A stretch of 64,000 nt of DNA from Candidatus Binatia bacterium. Its GTDB lineage: Bacteria > Desulfobacterota > Binatia > HRBIN30 > BPIQ01. The notes under the pieces were generated by a model. That model was not told where the DNA came from, searched no databases, and was given only the letters and a program-made list of their open reading frames with translations. How positions within the stretch are numbered: the first letter of the stretch is position 1; each line of letters begins with the position of its first letter. The position numbers and the translations under genes were made by a program. The stretch is from NCBI GenBank assembly GCA_026004195.1, contig BPIQ01000003.1, positions 1 through 64,000 of the forward strand, given 5' to 3'. Below, piece by piece: positions 1 to 9,061 of the stretch.

Positions 1-153
1 CGCTGAAGAACGAAGATGTCGATATAGTCACCGTCGGGGTACATGAACGGGGTACGGACCCGAATCCCCTCCTCGGGCCCCGGGCTGCACTCGAACAGCG
101 GCGGCAGCTCCTGGCGGATCGACGAGCAAAGGGTCGCGGGGTTATCCCTGGCT

Positions 154-381
154 TCATCCGCCCTTGCGCACGTGCTCTTCGAGCCGGCGTCCCACACCGA
201 CGATCGTCAATCCGACGACCTCCCGGGCCTGCTCGTCGTACCGCACGATCACGCCGTCACCAACGTCTACCCCCACCGCCGGCCTCGGGGCCCCGAAGCT
301 GATGTAGAGAGCGTCCGCCTCTCCGTCGTACTCCCACTCCAGGGGGACGTCTTTTCTTTCGAATAACTTCACCGTTTCCAT
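154..381 (-). CDS. DUF2283 domain protein
   Basis: This 75-residue protein carries the DUF2283 signature: a YDGEADALYISF-like strand near residue 18, then a VDVGDGVIVRYDE turn and a final VVGLTIVG strand. Members are small beta-rich proteins of unknown function that often sit beside toxin-like genes. The ATG start overlaps by a few bases the stop of a degraded upstream reading frame that looks like its usual partner (see 369-548), so this was probably the second gene of a two-gene module. The function is unknown. The family call is good, and the role as an antitoxin-like partner is inference. Confidence 0.8.
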   Translation of the reverse strand: METVKLFERKDVPLEWEYDGEADALYISFGAPRPAVGVDVGDGVIVRYDEQAREVVGLTIVGVGRRLEEHVRKGG

Positions 382-548
382 ACGATCCCCCGCCGACCGG
401 CGTACCGGGAACAGAAATAAGCCGTCAGCACGAATCCGTCCAGTTCGGAGATCTCACGGTAGATTACGGCACAGGATGTCGCCTTGCGATGGGGTGCACC
501 CGTTCCTCGGTCAGCCGTATCGGGACGCCGTGCTTGGAGGTACCGCCG
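369..548 (-). pseudogene. Remnant of the toxin-like partner of the DUF2283 gene
   Basis: Reading the minus strand, an N-terminal piece KHGVPIRLTEERVHPIARRH runs into a TAA at 464-466. A C-terminal piece AVIYREISELDGFVLTAYF ends in IVWKR and a TGA at 369-371. From memory of the family, intact proteins of this type begin HGxPIRLTEERW and end VVYRE..GFVLTAYF..WKR, with about 60 residues between. Here the middle is missing and the two ends are in different frames, so the gene is dead. The C-terminal end overlaps the start of the DUF2283 gene, the normal arrangement for such pairs. I am fairly sure that it is a remnant and less sure of the family's biochemical role. Confidence 0.6.
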
Positions 549-696
549 GCGAGGAGCACCCGTCCACCGCGGCGTCGCCCTTCACGAGCGTCACATCGGC
601 GCGCCGGAGTTCCTCGGCACGCGGGGCGACCGAGTCCGGAGCGAGGAGGGGAGAGAATCGGTTGCAGAGGGCGATGTTCGGCCGCGTGTCGCTCAA
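549..696 (-). pseudogene. Fragment of a second P-type ATPase gene
   Basis: The minus-strand translation contains DSVAPRAEELRR joined directly to ADVTLVKGD. In the intact CopA of this window [12 protein letters not shown] and ADVTLVKGD are separate parts of the cytosolic region, well over 100 residues apart. The nucleotide sequence of the shared nonapeptide differs at synonymous positions, so this is a diverged homologue with an internal deletion and not a fresh duplication. It abuts the broken toxin remnant. From 697 to 866 I see no further recognisable coding sequence. The fragment cannot make a functional protein. Confidence 0.5.
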
Positions 697-866
697 GGAG
701 CTACCGTACGACGCAGCGGATGCGACGCCGGGTGGAAGCGGTGTCCGGGTGGCTCGAGACGTTCGGGCTTTCCGGAAGACCCGTCACAGGGGAGTGGCCC
801 CGGGTGGGCTGGATGTTCACGCTCACACTCGAAACTTCTTCCGCGACGGCATTTTTCGGCAGCCTC

Positions 867-1253
867 CTAGGTCCAGACGACGTCGACGTCGTAGAGCCCG
901 ATGCGCCGGTCGCCCGTCACCAGCACCAGGCCTTCCTCCCGTGCCTGCGCGACGAGCATCCGGTCGAAAGGATCGGCATGGTGGGGTGGCAATCGGGCTG
1001 CCGATTCCGCGTGGGCGAAGTCGATCGGGAGCTTTTCGAACCCGCTTTTTTTCACACCGGCTTCGACGGGCTCGGGAATGCGCAGCCGGCCGAGCGCGAT
1101 CTTGATTGCGATTTCCCACGCTGTTGCAGCGCTCACGAAAACGATCTCGGCGTCCGCGATCGCCTGTCGAGCTTCCTTCCGGAGACGCCGGTCGTTGACA
1201 CGCCACCAGAGGAAAACGTGCGTGTCGAGAAGCAAGCGGGCCCTGCGTTTCAA
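867..1253 (-). CDS. PIN-domain toxin (VapC-like)
   Basis: This is a PIN-domain ribonuclease toxin, likely Mg2+-dependent, of a type II toxin-antitoxin system. The first acidic residue lies in LLLDTHVFLWW near residue 10. Further conserved parts are the glutamate in ATAWEIAIK, DPFDRMLVAQA, and the terminal TGDRRI strand. I start it at a TTG whose bases overlap the antitoxin TGA (TTGA), giving 128 residues, the usual size. An upstream ATG would add about 27 residues encoded inside the antitoxin gene, with no PIN character. It is the second gene of the pair and is presumably translationally coupled and autoregulated with the antitoxin. Confidence 0.88.
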   Translation of the reverse strand: MKRRARLLLDTHVFLWWRVNDRRLRKEARQAIADAEIVFVSAATAWEIAIKIALGRLRIPEPVEAGVKKSGFEKLPIDFAHAESAARLPPHHADPFDRMLVAQAREEGLVLVTGDRRIGLYDVDVVWT

Positions 1254-1495
1254 GATAGGCCCTCGAACGCTTCCTGGATTGTCTTCGGCAACGGGGCGTC
1301 GAAGTCCGGAGCGATCCAGACCTTTCCTTGCCATCCTCCGGGGCGCCGCTTTCGGGCAGGGCGGGAAAGAGGCACGAGCTTGGCTTTAGGCTTTCCGGCC
1401 TTGGCGATAATGATTTCCTCGCCGGCAGATGCACGATCGACCAAGCGGGAGAGCTGGGACTTCGCGCGGTAAAGGTTGTAGATCTTCCGGGACAT
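1250..1495 (-). CDS. Phd/YefM-family antitoxin
   Basis: This 81-residue antitoxin opens with YNLYRAKSQLSRLVDRASAGEEIIIAKAGKPKAKLVPL (quoted here only as a landmark: Yxx..AKxQLSxLVDRA, then GEEIIIAKxGKPxAKLVPL), the classic Phd/YefM DNA-binding fold. The tail with LPKTIQEAFEG is the toxin-binding segment. It ends in TGA overlapping the toxin start. Members bind their own promoter and neutralise the cognate PIN toxin. Confidence 0.88.
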   Translation of the reverse strand: MSRKIYNLYRAKSQLSRLVDRASAGEEIIIAKAGKPKAKLVPLSRPARKRRPGGWQGKVWIAPDFDAPLPKTIQEAFEGLS

Positions 1496-1600
1496 CTGCG
1501 GTTGGTCTACCTAGGCCAACCTATCCTCGGACGGCGTCGTCGTCAAGGGCGGACCGATCGGCCTGCCGTGGCGCTCGCACCCGGGTCCACAAATCCGCAA

Positions 1601-1814
1601 CTACGCCTTCTCGAGTTCCGCAACCAGATCGGCAAGCGAAGTTGCCTCGACATCCTTTCCTACCGGGAACCGCTCGCTGCCGGGATATACGACGAAGCGC
1701 CGTGTCGGTCGCAAATCGGCGCACGCAGCGTAGAAACCCACGATCGGGCCTCGGGACGACGCTCCGTTTGATCTCCACCGCCCATCGCTCCCGTCCTGGG
1801 AGGTGAAGCAGCAA
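1601..1814 (-). pseudogene. 3' remnant of an AAA/DUF4143 ATPase gene
   Basis: The last part of a DUF4143-type ATPase is visible in two frames. WAVEIKRSVVPRPDRGF lies in one. The downstream YAACADLRPTRRFVVYPG and the end FPVGKDVEATSLADLVAELEKA lie in another. Intact members read WAVEIKRS..P...GF..A..DL.P.RRFVVYPG without interruption. The nucleotide-binding N-terminal two thirds are absent, so this is a frameshifted scrap. It lies immediately downstream of copA and upstream of the Phd/PIN pair, in a stretch full of remnants. Confidence 0.65.
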
Positions 1815-1860
1815 ATGCCGGGCCGTCCATCAAAGAGAGTTTGGCTCTCCTGCACCCCCG

Positions 1861-4367
1861 TCACAGCGCCACCGTCCGGAGCCGTAGGGCGTTCCCCACG
1901 ACGGAAAGGGAACTCGCGCTCATGGCGGCAGCGGCGATCATGGGGTTCAAGAGGACTCCGAAGAAAGGATAGAGGACACCGGCGGCGACGGGGACGCCGA
2001 GAGCGTTGTAGACGAAGGCGAAGAAGAGATTCTGCCGGATGTTGCGCATCGTGGCGCGGCTCAGGCGGCGGGCGCGGGCAATGCCGCGGAGGTCACCCTT
2101 CACGAGTGTGACGTCGGCGCTCTGCATGGCGACGTCGGTCCCGGTGCCCATCGCAATGCCGACGTCGGCCTGGGCGAGGGCCGGGGCGTCGTTGATGCCG
2201 TCGCCCGCCATGGCCACGCGGTGGCCGCGATCCTGGAATTCGCGGACGATCCGGGCTTTTTCTTCGGGCAGCACCTCGGCCCGGACTTCGTCGATCCCGA
2301 GCTTGCGCGCGACGGCTTCGGCCGTGGGGCGAGAGTCGCCGCTCACCATGACGATCCGCACGCCCTCCTGGTGGAGGAGGCGGACGGCCTCGGGTGTGGT
2401 GGACTTCACGGGATCGCTGACGGCGAGAAGGCCCGCGAGGCGTCCGTCGACGCCGACGAAGACGACCGTGTGACCTTCGCGCCGGAGCTCTTCGGCGCGC
2501 GAGGCCAGAGAATCCGACCGGATGCCGAGCGACTCGAGAAGACGCGTGTTCCCGAGTGCCACTTCGCGCCCGCCGACGCGTCCCACGACCCCCTGCCCGG
2601 TCACCGACCGGAATTCGGACACGTCGTGCCGCGCTAGCCCCTCCGCCGCATCGGCGACGGCGCGGGCGAGCGGGTGCTCGCTTGCCGTCTCGAGGGAGGC
2701 TGCGAGCGAAAGGATTTCCTCGCGCGAAAGCTCGCCCGCCGTCTCGACGGCCGAGACCCGGGGCTTCCCCTCGGTCAGCGTGCCCGTTTTGTCGACCAGG
2801 AGAACGTCGACCTTCTCGAGCCGCTCGAGCGCTTCGGCGTTCCGGACGAGCACGCCCGCTTGCGCCCCGCGGCCCGTGGCGACGACGATGGAGACCGGCG
2901 TGGCAAGGCCGAGCGCGCACGGGCACGCGATGATGAGGACGGCCACGGCAACGAGAAGCGCGTGGGCCATCTGGGGAGGCGGACCGAAGAGCGCCCAGGC
3001 AACGAAGGCAAGAACCGGCGACGGCAACGACCGCCGGCACGAAAACCGGCCGCCACCCGGTCGGCGAGGCCCTGGATCGGCGCGCGGCTCCGCTGCGCTT
3101 CGGCCACGAGCCGCACGATCTGCGCGAGCAGCGTGTCGCTGCCCACGCGCTCGGCCCGCATGACGAAGGAGCCCGTGCCGTTCACCGTACCGGCCGTGAC
3201 GCGGGCGCCGGGGGTTTTCTCCACGGGCAGGGGCTCGCCCGTGATCATGGATTCGTCGACGGAGCTTCTCCCTTCGAGAACGACGCCGTCGACGGGAATT
3301 TTCTCGCCGGGACGCACGCGCAGCCGATCTCCCACCTTGACGTGCTCGAGCGCGACGTCTTCCTCGCTGCCGTCGTCGCGAATCCTGCGGGCCGTCTTCG
3401 GCACGAGGCCGAGGAGTGCGCGGATGGCGGCGCTCGTCCGCGTGCGGGCGCGGAGCTCGAGCACCTGACCGAGGAGAACGAGAACGACGATGACGGCAGC
3501 GGCTTCGAAGTAGACGGCGACCTGGCCGTGCGCGTCACGAAAAGAAGCCGGGAACGCCCCGGGGACGAGCGTCGCGACGACGCTGTAGAGGTAAGCGACG
3601 CCGGTGCCGAGACCGATCAGCGTGAACATGTTGGGAGAACGCCGGAGGACTCCCTCCCAGCCGCGGACGAAAAACGGCGCTCCGCCCCAGAGGACGACGG
3701 GAGTCGCCAGGAGGAGCTGCGTCCAGAGAAGCGCCCGCGGCGAGAGCCAGGGGATCCGCACGACCATCTCGCCCATGGCGAGAAGAAGGACCGCGAGCGC
3801 CGGCAGCGCGCTCCAGCGCAGGCGGCGGGAGAAGTCCCGAAGCTCGGGAGGTTCTTCTTCGGCCTCCGAGACGACCTCGGCTTCGAGCGCCATCCCGCAA
3901 ATGGGGCAGCTTCCCGGCTCGGAGCGAACGACTTCGGGATGCATGGGGCAGCGGTAACGGCGAGTGGGGAGCGGAGGAGAGAGGGCCATCCCGCACCGAG
4001 GGCAGGAACCTGCCTCGGCGGCCTCGACCTCGGGGTGCATGGGACAGGTGTAGGAAGCGGTCTTCTCCGCCGGCTCGGGTGCGGCCTGCACCGCGTGGGC
4101 GTGGCAGGAGTGTCCGGGCCGGTCGTGTGCGCGCGACTCCTGCGCGGCCGGCTCGTGCTTTTCCTGTTCGTTGCCGTGGTGTCCGGGTGCAGGTCGCTTT
4201 CCGCCGTGCCCTTCGGCTGCTTCCCCGCTCCCGCCGCGTGGCGCGTGGGTTCCTGCCCCTCGGGCGGCCTGTCCGTGTCCGCTCCGCTCCTGCCCTTGCC
4301 GTTCCTCTCCGTGCTCGATCCGTGCTGCGTGCCGGTCGGCTTTCTCCTTCTCTCCGTGGTGCTTCAT
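1861..4367 (-). CDS. copA: Copper-exporting P1B-type ATPase, interrupted by two frameshifts
   Basis: This inner-membrane Cu(I)-exporting ATPase has about 835 residues when the frame is restored. The N-terminus (residues 1-100) is His-rich. It is followed by two tandem heavy-metal-binding domains of the CPMHPEV...C..CGMAL type (about 106-128 and 138-161), then transmembrane helices. The phosphatase loop has ITGEP, the metal site is [11 protein letters not shown], the phosphorylation site is DKTGTLT and the hinge is GDGINDAP. The gene changes frame twice between about 3016 and 3043. ADRVAAGF is in one frame, VPAVVAVA in the next, and [10 protein letters not shown] in the third; removing one base at each point restores a continuous helix. 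All catalytic parts on both sides are intact, so sequencing error or a very recent mutation is likely. It lies downstream of csoR and the methyltransferase, in the same direction. Confidence 0.85.
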
Positions 4368-4379
4368 CGGTCTCCTCCT

Positions 4380-4493
4380 CTACGAACGACGCGGGCGGAC
4401 GTTCCCTTCGCGCCTACCCTCGGCGGGATGCATTTCGGAACGCATTCGGCGCCCCTCGCTCGTCTCGCCGAGGGTTCGCACCTCGGCCGTCAT
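4380..4493 (-). CDS. Possible small ORF between methyltransferase and copA
   Basis: An ATG preceded by a GGAGAG-like ribosome site opens a 37-codon frame in the gap between the methyltransferase stop and the copA start, and it ends about a dozen bases before copA. The product contains an MHPAEGR segment that faintly echoes the CPMHP motif of the metal-binding domains, but it has no cysteine. I do not recognise it. It may be a leader or chance. Confidence 0.25.
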   Translation of the reverse strand: MTAEVRTLGETSEGRRMRSEMHPAEGRREGNVRPRRS

Positions 4494-4503
4494 GACCTCT
4501 CTC

Positions 4504-5223
4504 CTAGCGGGAGCCCGAAAAGGACTCCTTTTGTTCCGTATCCACCGGGCGACGCGCCGTGTAGAAGCGGAGCGTGCCGAACCAGGTCCGTTTCATGCCC
4601 GTTTCCTCGACGTCGGCGAACCCCGCTTCGCGCATTTTTTGCGGAAGGAGGCCCAGGGCGTGGTCGCGCGTGCGCGAGAACCCGTCGAGACAACGAACCG
4701 AGAGAAAGGCGAGCCGCTGCAGCGGGTCGGCAGGTTCGCCCCAGTCGGCCACGTGAAAGCGGCCGCCTGGCTTGAGAAGAGCGAGCACGGCCGCGAGCGT
4801 CGCCCGTTTCTCCTCGTCCGAGAGATGGTGGAGAAAAAGACTCGCGAACACGTGGTCGAAACTCCCGGGGCGGAACGGAAGTGCGGGAGCCCTGGCGCAG
4901 ACCAGCCGGACCCCAGTGGAGCCGACTTTCTCCCGCGCCTGCCCGAGGATGGCGGGATCGCCGTCGAGACCGACGACGAGCGCCCCGGGACAGGAGGCCG
5001 CAGCGAGAACGGCAAGACTCGCCGTGCCGCAGCCGACCTCGAGGGCCGTCTCGCCGGGCGCGAGGTGGGCCTCCTCGAGAAGCCGGCCCCGAAGCTCTCC
5101 TTCCGGGAGACCGAAGGAGACGAGCCGGTCGTAAAGCGGCGTGAGAAACCCGAACCGAAGCGCGGGGACGTACTCGGCTTCGCGCTTCGAGCCCTTCGGG
5201 TCAGCGGCTCGAGAGATGGCCAT
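4504..5223 (-). CDS. Class I SAM-dependent methyltransferase
   Basis: This 239-residue protein has a methyltransferase_11/UbiE-like fold: the SAM motif LEVGCGTASLAVLA near residue 50, an acidic VVGLDGDPAIL strand, and a FDHVFASLFLHHL motif. The start chosen (MAISRAADPKGSK) overlaps the end of csoR by 23 bp and gives the normal family length; the longer frame upstream only reads csoR out of frame. The substrate is unknown. Its position between csoR and copA puts it in the copper-inducible operon, as seen for small methyltransferases in other metal-resistance operons, but a direct copper role is inference. Confidence 0.8.
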   Translation of the reverse strand: MAISRAADPKGSKREAEYVPALRFGFLTPLYDRLVSFGLPEGELRGRLLEEAHLAPGETALEVGCGTASLAVLAAASCPGALVVGLDGDPAILGQAREKVGSTGVRLVCARAPALPFRPGSFDHVFASLFLHHLSDEEKRATLAAVLALLKPGGRFHVADWGEPADPLQRLAFLSVRCLDGFSRTRDHALGLLPQKMREAGFADVEETGMKRTWFGTLRFYTARRPVDTEQKESFSGSR

Positions 5224-5491
5224 AGCGGGAGAACACCTCGAGAAGCTCCTCGATCTTCGCCTTCCGCTCCGAAGGAGAGCCGCCGGCGAAAGCCTCGGCC
5301 ACGCACGTCTCGACGTGCCGTCCGAGAACGATCTTGCCCACCTGCCCGAGGGCGGCCTGCGCGGCCGAAATCTGGAGGAGGATGTCGACGCAGTACTTCC
5401 CCTGCTCGACCATCCGCCGGATTCCCGCGACCTGGCCTTCGATGCGCTTGAGGCGGGCGGTGACTTTCTGCTGCGTCGCACGGTCCATCAT
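5201..5491 (-). CDS. csoR: CsoR-family copper-sensing repressor
   Basis: This 96-residue all-helical DUF156/CsoR repressor has the Cu(I)-binding trio: Cys34 in KYCVDIL, and His59 and Cys63 in GRHVETC. The N-terminal helix IEGQVAGIRRMVE is diagnostic. It has the Cys-His-Cys pattern of true CsoR rather than the RcnR or FrmR pattern. It is the first gene of the csoR-methyltransferase-copA transcript, and a palindromic operator lies just upstream of its start codon, so autoregulation and copper-inducible expression of copA are expected. Confidence 0.93.
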   Translation of the reverse strand: MMDRATQQKVTARLKRIEGQVAGIRRMVEQGKYCVDILLQISAAQAALGQVGKIVLGRHVETCVAEAFAGGSPSERKAKIEELLEVFSRYGHLSSR

Positions 5492-5494
5492 GCC

Positions 5495-5511
5495 ATACCC
5501 CTGTAGGGTAT
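5495..5511. promoter_or_regulatory. CsoR operator
   Basis: ATACCCCTGTAGGGTAT is an inverted repeat (ATACCC, 5-bp centre, GGGTAT) ending 3 bp before the csoR start codon. It matches the G/C-tract-flanked-by-TA style of CsoR operators. Its position between promoter and start codon fits repression of the whole copper operon. Confidence 0.8.
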
Positions 5512-5780
5512 TTGCGCCTTGCCGTCAATCCCCCGGGCAAAAAGCTCCGCGCCCCACCTCGCGGGATGACCGCTCCCCAACATCCCCTTTTCCGGAAACG
5601 GCGAGCTGCTTGTCCTTTTTCTTCGCAGCCACACGAAGGCGAGACCGGTCGCACGCAACCGGCTGTCGCGCCGAACCCTGGCATCCGCCTTGCTGCGCTC
5701 GAGATTTCGGTCCACGCTGGGGTGCTGCCCCGACGAGGCATTCACGGGGGGCGAACGATTCTGCCCGCAGGGGAAAACCT

Positions 5781-6473
5781 ATGGTGGTCCGCGAGTTCAT
5801 GTCGGCGAAGCTCGTCACGATCGGTCCCGAAGAATCGGCCGAGAGCGCCCGCAAGCTCATGAGCCGCCACCGGATTCGTCATCTCGTGGTCACAGACAAA
5901 GACCTCTTTCTCGGCGTGCTTTCCGAACGAGACCTCTTCGGAGCGAGGTCGGAAGCTGCCACTGTGCGGGAGATCCTTCCGGCTTCTCAGCCGACGGTAA
6001 GCCCCGAAACCCCGCTCGAAGATGCCGCGGCTCTCATGGCACGGCTTCGCCTCGATGCGATCGGTGTGACCGAGGGCCGGCGTCCCGTAGGAATCTTGAC
6101 GTCGACCGATGCCCTCCGCGCGCTGGCCGAACTTGCCGGCGCAGGACAGCCTTCGGTGCGGCTCGTCGTGGAAACGCAAGGGAAGCCCGATGCGGAAAAA
6201 GAGGTCCGCAGGACCGTCCGTGAGCTTCACGGCGAGATCAAGTGGCTCCACCGCCGGGGACGGACTCTCTATGTCTCGCTCGAGCCACGGCACGCGGACG
6301 AAATCGCCGATGCGATCGAGCAAAAGGGCTTGGAGGTGCGGGCCGTCGTGCTCCCCGGGCGAGGCACCGCCAGCTCGAGCAGCAGGCGCCCCCGCGCTGC
6401 GAGAGGCCCGTCGGCGCGCCCCGGGGAGCCGGAGAAGCCGCGAAGAAAACTCCCGCGCGATCGCGTCCGTTGA
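5781..6473 (+). CDS. Twin-CBS domain protein with C-terminal ACT-like domain (AcuB-like)
   Basis: Residues 1-55 (VREFMSAKLVTIGPEES...LGVLSERDLF) and 60-118 (VREILPASQPTVSPETPLEDAA...GILTSTDAL) are two CBS motifs forming one Bateman module that would bind an adenine nucleotide. Residues 122-190 (VRLVVETQGKPDAEKEV..LEVRAVVL) look like an ACT-type fold, as in AcuB-like proteins. The C-terminus is a basic, probably disordered tail. The ATG is preceded by AGGGG. No membrane or enzyme domain is present, so it is a cytosolic sensor or regulator of unknown target. It stands alone, without a clear operon partner. Confidence 0.78.
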   Translation: MVVREFMSAKLVTIGPEESAESARKLMSRHRIRHLVVTDKDLFLGVLSERDLFGARSEAATVREILPASQPTVSPETPLEDAAALMARLRLDAIGVTEGRRPVGILTSTDALRALAELAGAGQPSVRLVVETQGKPDAEKEVRRTVRELHGEIKWLHRRGRTLYVSLEPRHADEIADAIEQKGLEVRAVVLPGRGTASSSSRRPRAARGPSARPGEPEKPRRKLPRDRVR

Positions 6474-6783
6474 CTTTCTCGGGCTCTTCCGTACGCGGCC
6501 TCCGTCATTCGGGGATTTCTTCGAGGATCCGCGCGTCCCGGCACGCCGACGCACGTGGGCATCCCGGCTTGGCCGGAGCGGATGCGGCTTCTCCGCTGCC
6601 GCTCGGCTCTGGCACCGGCCTCCTGGGGTTCGACTCGTGCTTCGTCCCGGAAAACTCCCGGGGCTGCGGTTTTCGTCGCCGGCTGCGGGCCTCGTTGCTG
6701 CGTATGTCCCGAACGCGGCCGTGCTTTTCGGGCGCTCGGGCTAGAGTCTTTTCTTTCCGGCGAGGATGGCGCAAAAGGCGGCC
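6474..6783. other. Intergenic stretch with no recognisable gene
   Basis: The open frames here have no family motifs and continue into neighbouring genes as shadows. I see no tRNA, repeat unit or convincing terminator. Confidence 0.5.
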
Positions 6784-7420
6784 ATGCTCGGGCGGCTTTT
6801 CCTCTGCTTTGCGGCGGTTTTTCTCTCTGCCCTGGGTCCAGGGGTGCGTTTCCTGCAAGCGCTTTCTCTACGAAGGCTTCGGCCGAGACCGCTGGCAGAA
6901 GCCCGAGCATGTCCTTTCGGCCCTCGGGGTTCGCCCGGGCATGGCCGTGGCGGACCTCGGAGCCGGCACCGGCTACTTCACCGTGCGCTTCGCCGAGGCC
7001 GTGGGTCCCGAGGGCGTCGTCTACGCCGTCGACGTCGACCGGGCGGTACTCGAGTACACGAAAGAGAGGGCCGAGCGCGCAGGCCATCGCAACGTCCGGA
7101 CGGTGCTGGCCGACGCGTCCGACCCGCGACTCCCCCCCGCGAGCGTCGATCTCGTCTTCGTCTGCAACACCTACCACCACCTGAAAAACCGGGAGGAGTA
7201 CTTCCGTGGGGTGAAAAACGCCCTGAGGCCGGACGGTATCCTTGCCGTCGTCGAATACCGGCCCCGAGGAATCCTCCATCGCTGGTTCGGCCACGGAACG
7301 GCGCCCGAGACGATTCGCCGGGAGCTCGAAGCAGCAGGCTACACGCTCGTCCACGAATTTCCCGCCCTTTTGCCGCGTCAGAGTTTTCTCGTCTTCCGGG
7401 TGGCGGGACGCGATCCGTAG
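6784..7420 (+). CDS. Lipoprotein-type SAM methyltransferase, one-base frameshift after the signal peptide
   Basis: The body is a class I methyltransferase: KPEHVLSALGVRPG, SAM motif VADLGAGTGYFTVRFA, YAVDVD, and FVCNTYHHL. It is similar to exported Rossmann methyltransferases that start with a lipobox and a KRFLYEGFGRD(R/E)WQ.PE motif. The signal peptide MLGRLFLCFAAVFLSALGPG lies in the +1 frame relative to the body. Deleting one G from the G-run at 6841-6844 joins them and creates a lipobox-like ...LGPGCVSCKRF. The last residues (GRDP, then TAG) come from half a repeat hairpin, so the natural C-terminus may be altered. An ATG at 6766 is an alternative start. Confidence 0.72.
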
Positions 7421-7630
7421 CACCCGGGCGTGTCCGCCGGAGGGACGTGCTCCGTCGCGTCCGGGGGGCGGGGGAACCGACGCGACCGTTCGCATCCAGG
7501 GATCGGCGGTTGCGTCGCCGACGACCGCGGCCACGCGGAGGGACGCGCTCCGTCGCGTCCGTGGGGGGCGGCGGGGGAAGCGACGCGACCGTTCGCATCC
7601 AGGGATCGGCGGTTGCGTCGCCGACGACGT
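7403..7630. repeat. Hairpin repeat array 1
   Basis: Two complete type-1 hairpins (stem GGACG(C/T)G / CGCGTCC, loop CTCCGT) lie at 7443-7462 and 7541-7560, plus a degenerate half inside the end of the preceding gene. Each hairpin is followed by the same roughly 45-bp spacer (about 7477-7522 and 7580-7627), giving a tandem unit of about 100 bp. The array lies between the convergent ends of two genes. Confidence 0.85.
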
Positions 7631-7636
7631 GCGTCC

Positions 7637-9041
7637 CTAATCCCCTCCCATGAGGGCAAGGAGGAGGTGGGCGGTCGCAGTCACACTGGTGCGGAGCGTG
7701 CCGCGGGGCTCGGGGGCGAAAAGGCTCGAGTGCGTCGAAGGTAACGGCGGACCGCCTTCCCGGGCTTCGCTGGAAGCGCTCGGGCGCGACCGTGCCCACG
7801 CGGAAGAGAAGCCCCGGGACACCGAGAGTGCGGGCGTAAAGCCCGAAATCTTCGCCGCCCATCCGAGCGGGAACCTCGACGACGTTCTCCTCCCCGAGGA
7901 GCCTGCGGAAAAGCCCGGCAGCAGCTTGCGTCAGGTCGGGGTCGTTGTAGGCGGCAGGAGTGTATTCGTCCTTCACGGTAACCTCGGGCGGACGGGGACA
8001 GAGAAAGGCGCGGCACACGTCGCGGGAAAGCTGCTCGATCCCGTCGAGGAGAAGCTTCCGAACCTCGTCCTTGTAGGAGCGAACGGTGAGCTGGAGCCTC
8101 ACCTCGTCGGGGATCACGTTGTGCTTGGAGCCGCCGTGGATGGAGCCCACGGTCACGACCGCCGGGTCGATCGGGTCGACACGCCGGCTCACGAGCGTCT
8201 GGAGCGCCACGACGAGATGCGCGGCGGCCACGATCGGGTCGACCGCCTGATCGGGACGTGCTCCGTGACCACCGCGACCGTAGAGCGTGATATCGACGGA
8301 GTCCACGTTCGCGGCGAACCAGCCCGGCGTGTACCCGACCGATCCCGCGGGAAGGTCGGAGGCTACGTGGATGGCGAGCACCACGTCGGGCTTCGGGAAC
8401 CGTTCGAAAAGGCCGTCCGCGATCATAGCGCGGGCCCCCTTGCCGATCTCTTCGGCCGGCTGGGCCACGACGACGAGCGTGCCCCGCCAGCGATCTCGCA
8501 TCCCGGCGAGAAGGTCGGCGACGGCGAGCAGGTTCGTCACGTGTACGTCGTGACCGCAGGCGTGCATCACGGGCACTTCTTGCCCCGCAGGATCGATGCC
8601 CTTCGCACGGCTGGCATAAGGCAGGCCCGTTTCTTCCTTGACGGGCAGGGCATCCATGTCGCCGCGGAAAAGGACGGTCGGCCCGCTCCCGTTCCGAAGG
8701 ACGCCGACGACGCCGGTCTTCCCCACGCCCTCGGTCACCTCGAAGCCGAGCTTTCGGAGATGCTCGGCCACGCGGCGCGAGGTCCTCCGTTCCTGGAAGG
8801 AAAGCTCGGGGTTGGCGTGGAAGTCCTCGTAGATACGGAGGTAGGCGTCGAGGTTCTTCTCGACCCAGCCTTCCACGTCGTCCGCGAACACCGAGGTGTC
8901 ACGCAGAGAGAAGGCTCGCCCCTCACCCGGCGCACCTCGGTCGTCCCCGGAAACGACTCGGGCACCGCCGACGGCGAGGAGGGCTACCCACAGAATCACC
9001 CACGTCGCACCGCCGAACGATCGTTCCATGGGCGCAACCAA
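7637..9041 (-). CDS. Secreted M20-family amidohydrolase/peptidase, one frameshift near the C-terminus
   Basis: This is an M20D-type metallo-amidohydrolase of the hippurate hydrolase/IAA-amino-acid hydrolase class. After a signal peptide (WVILWVALLAVGGARVVSG) come the motifs FHANPELSFQE, FRGDMDALPV, HACGHDVH, AEEIGKGARAMI, and MGGEDFGLYA, with dimerisation-domain strands between. It should hydrolyse an N-acyl amino acid in the periplasm. Near 7766 the frame slips: VGTVAPERFQ is in one frame, while the expected end GGPPLPSTHSSLFAPEP...LLALMGGD lies in another, ending at 7637. One extra base explains it. Without correction the frame runs on through repeat array 1. Confidence 0.85.
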
Positions 9042-9061
9042 TCCCGCGCTCGCGCCTTTTC

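Noticed and set aside
1-153. A plus-strand ORF at the left edge
   Set aside because: It runs antisense through the DUF2283 gene and shows no domain or ribosome site; the first 153 bases hold nothing I can support.
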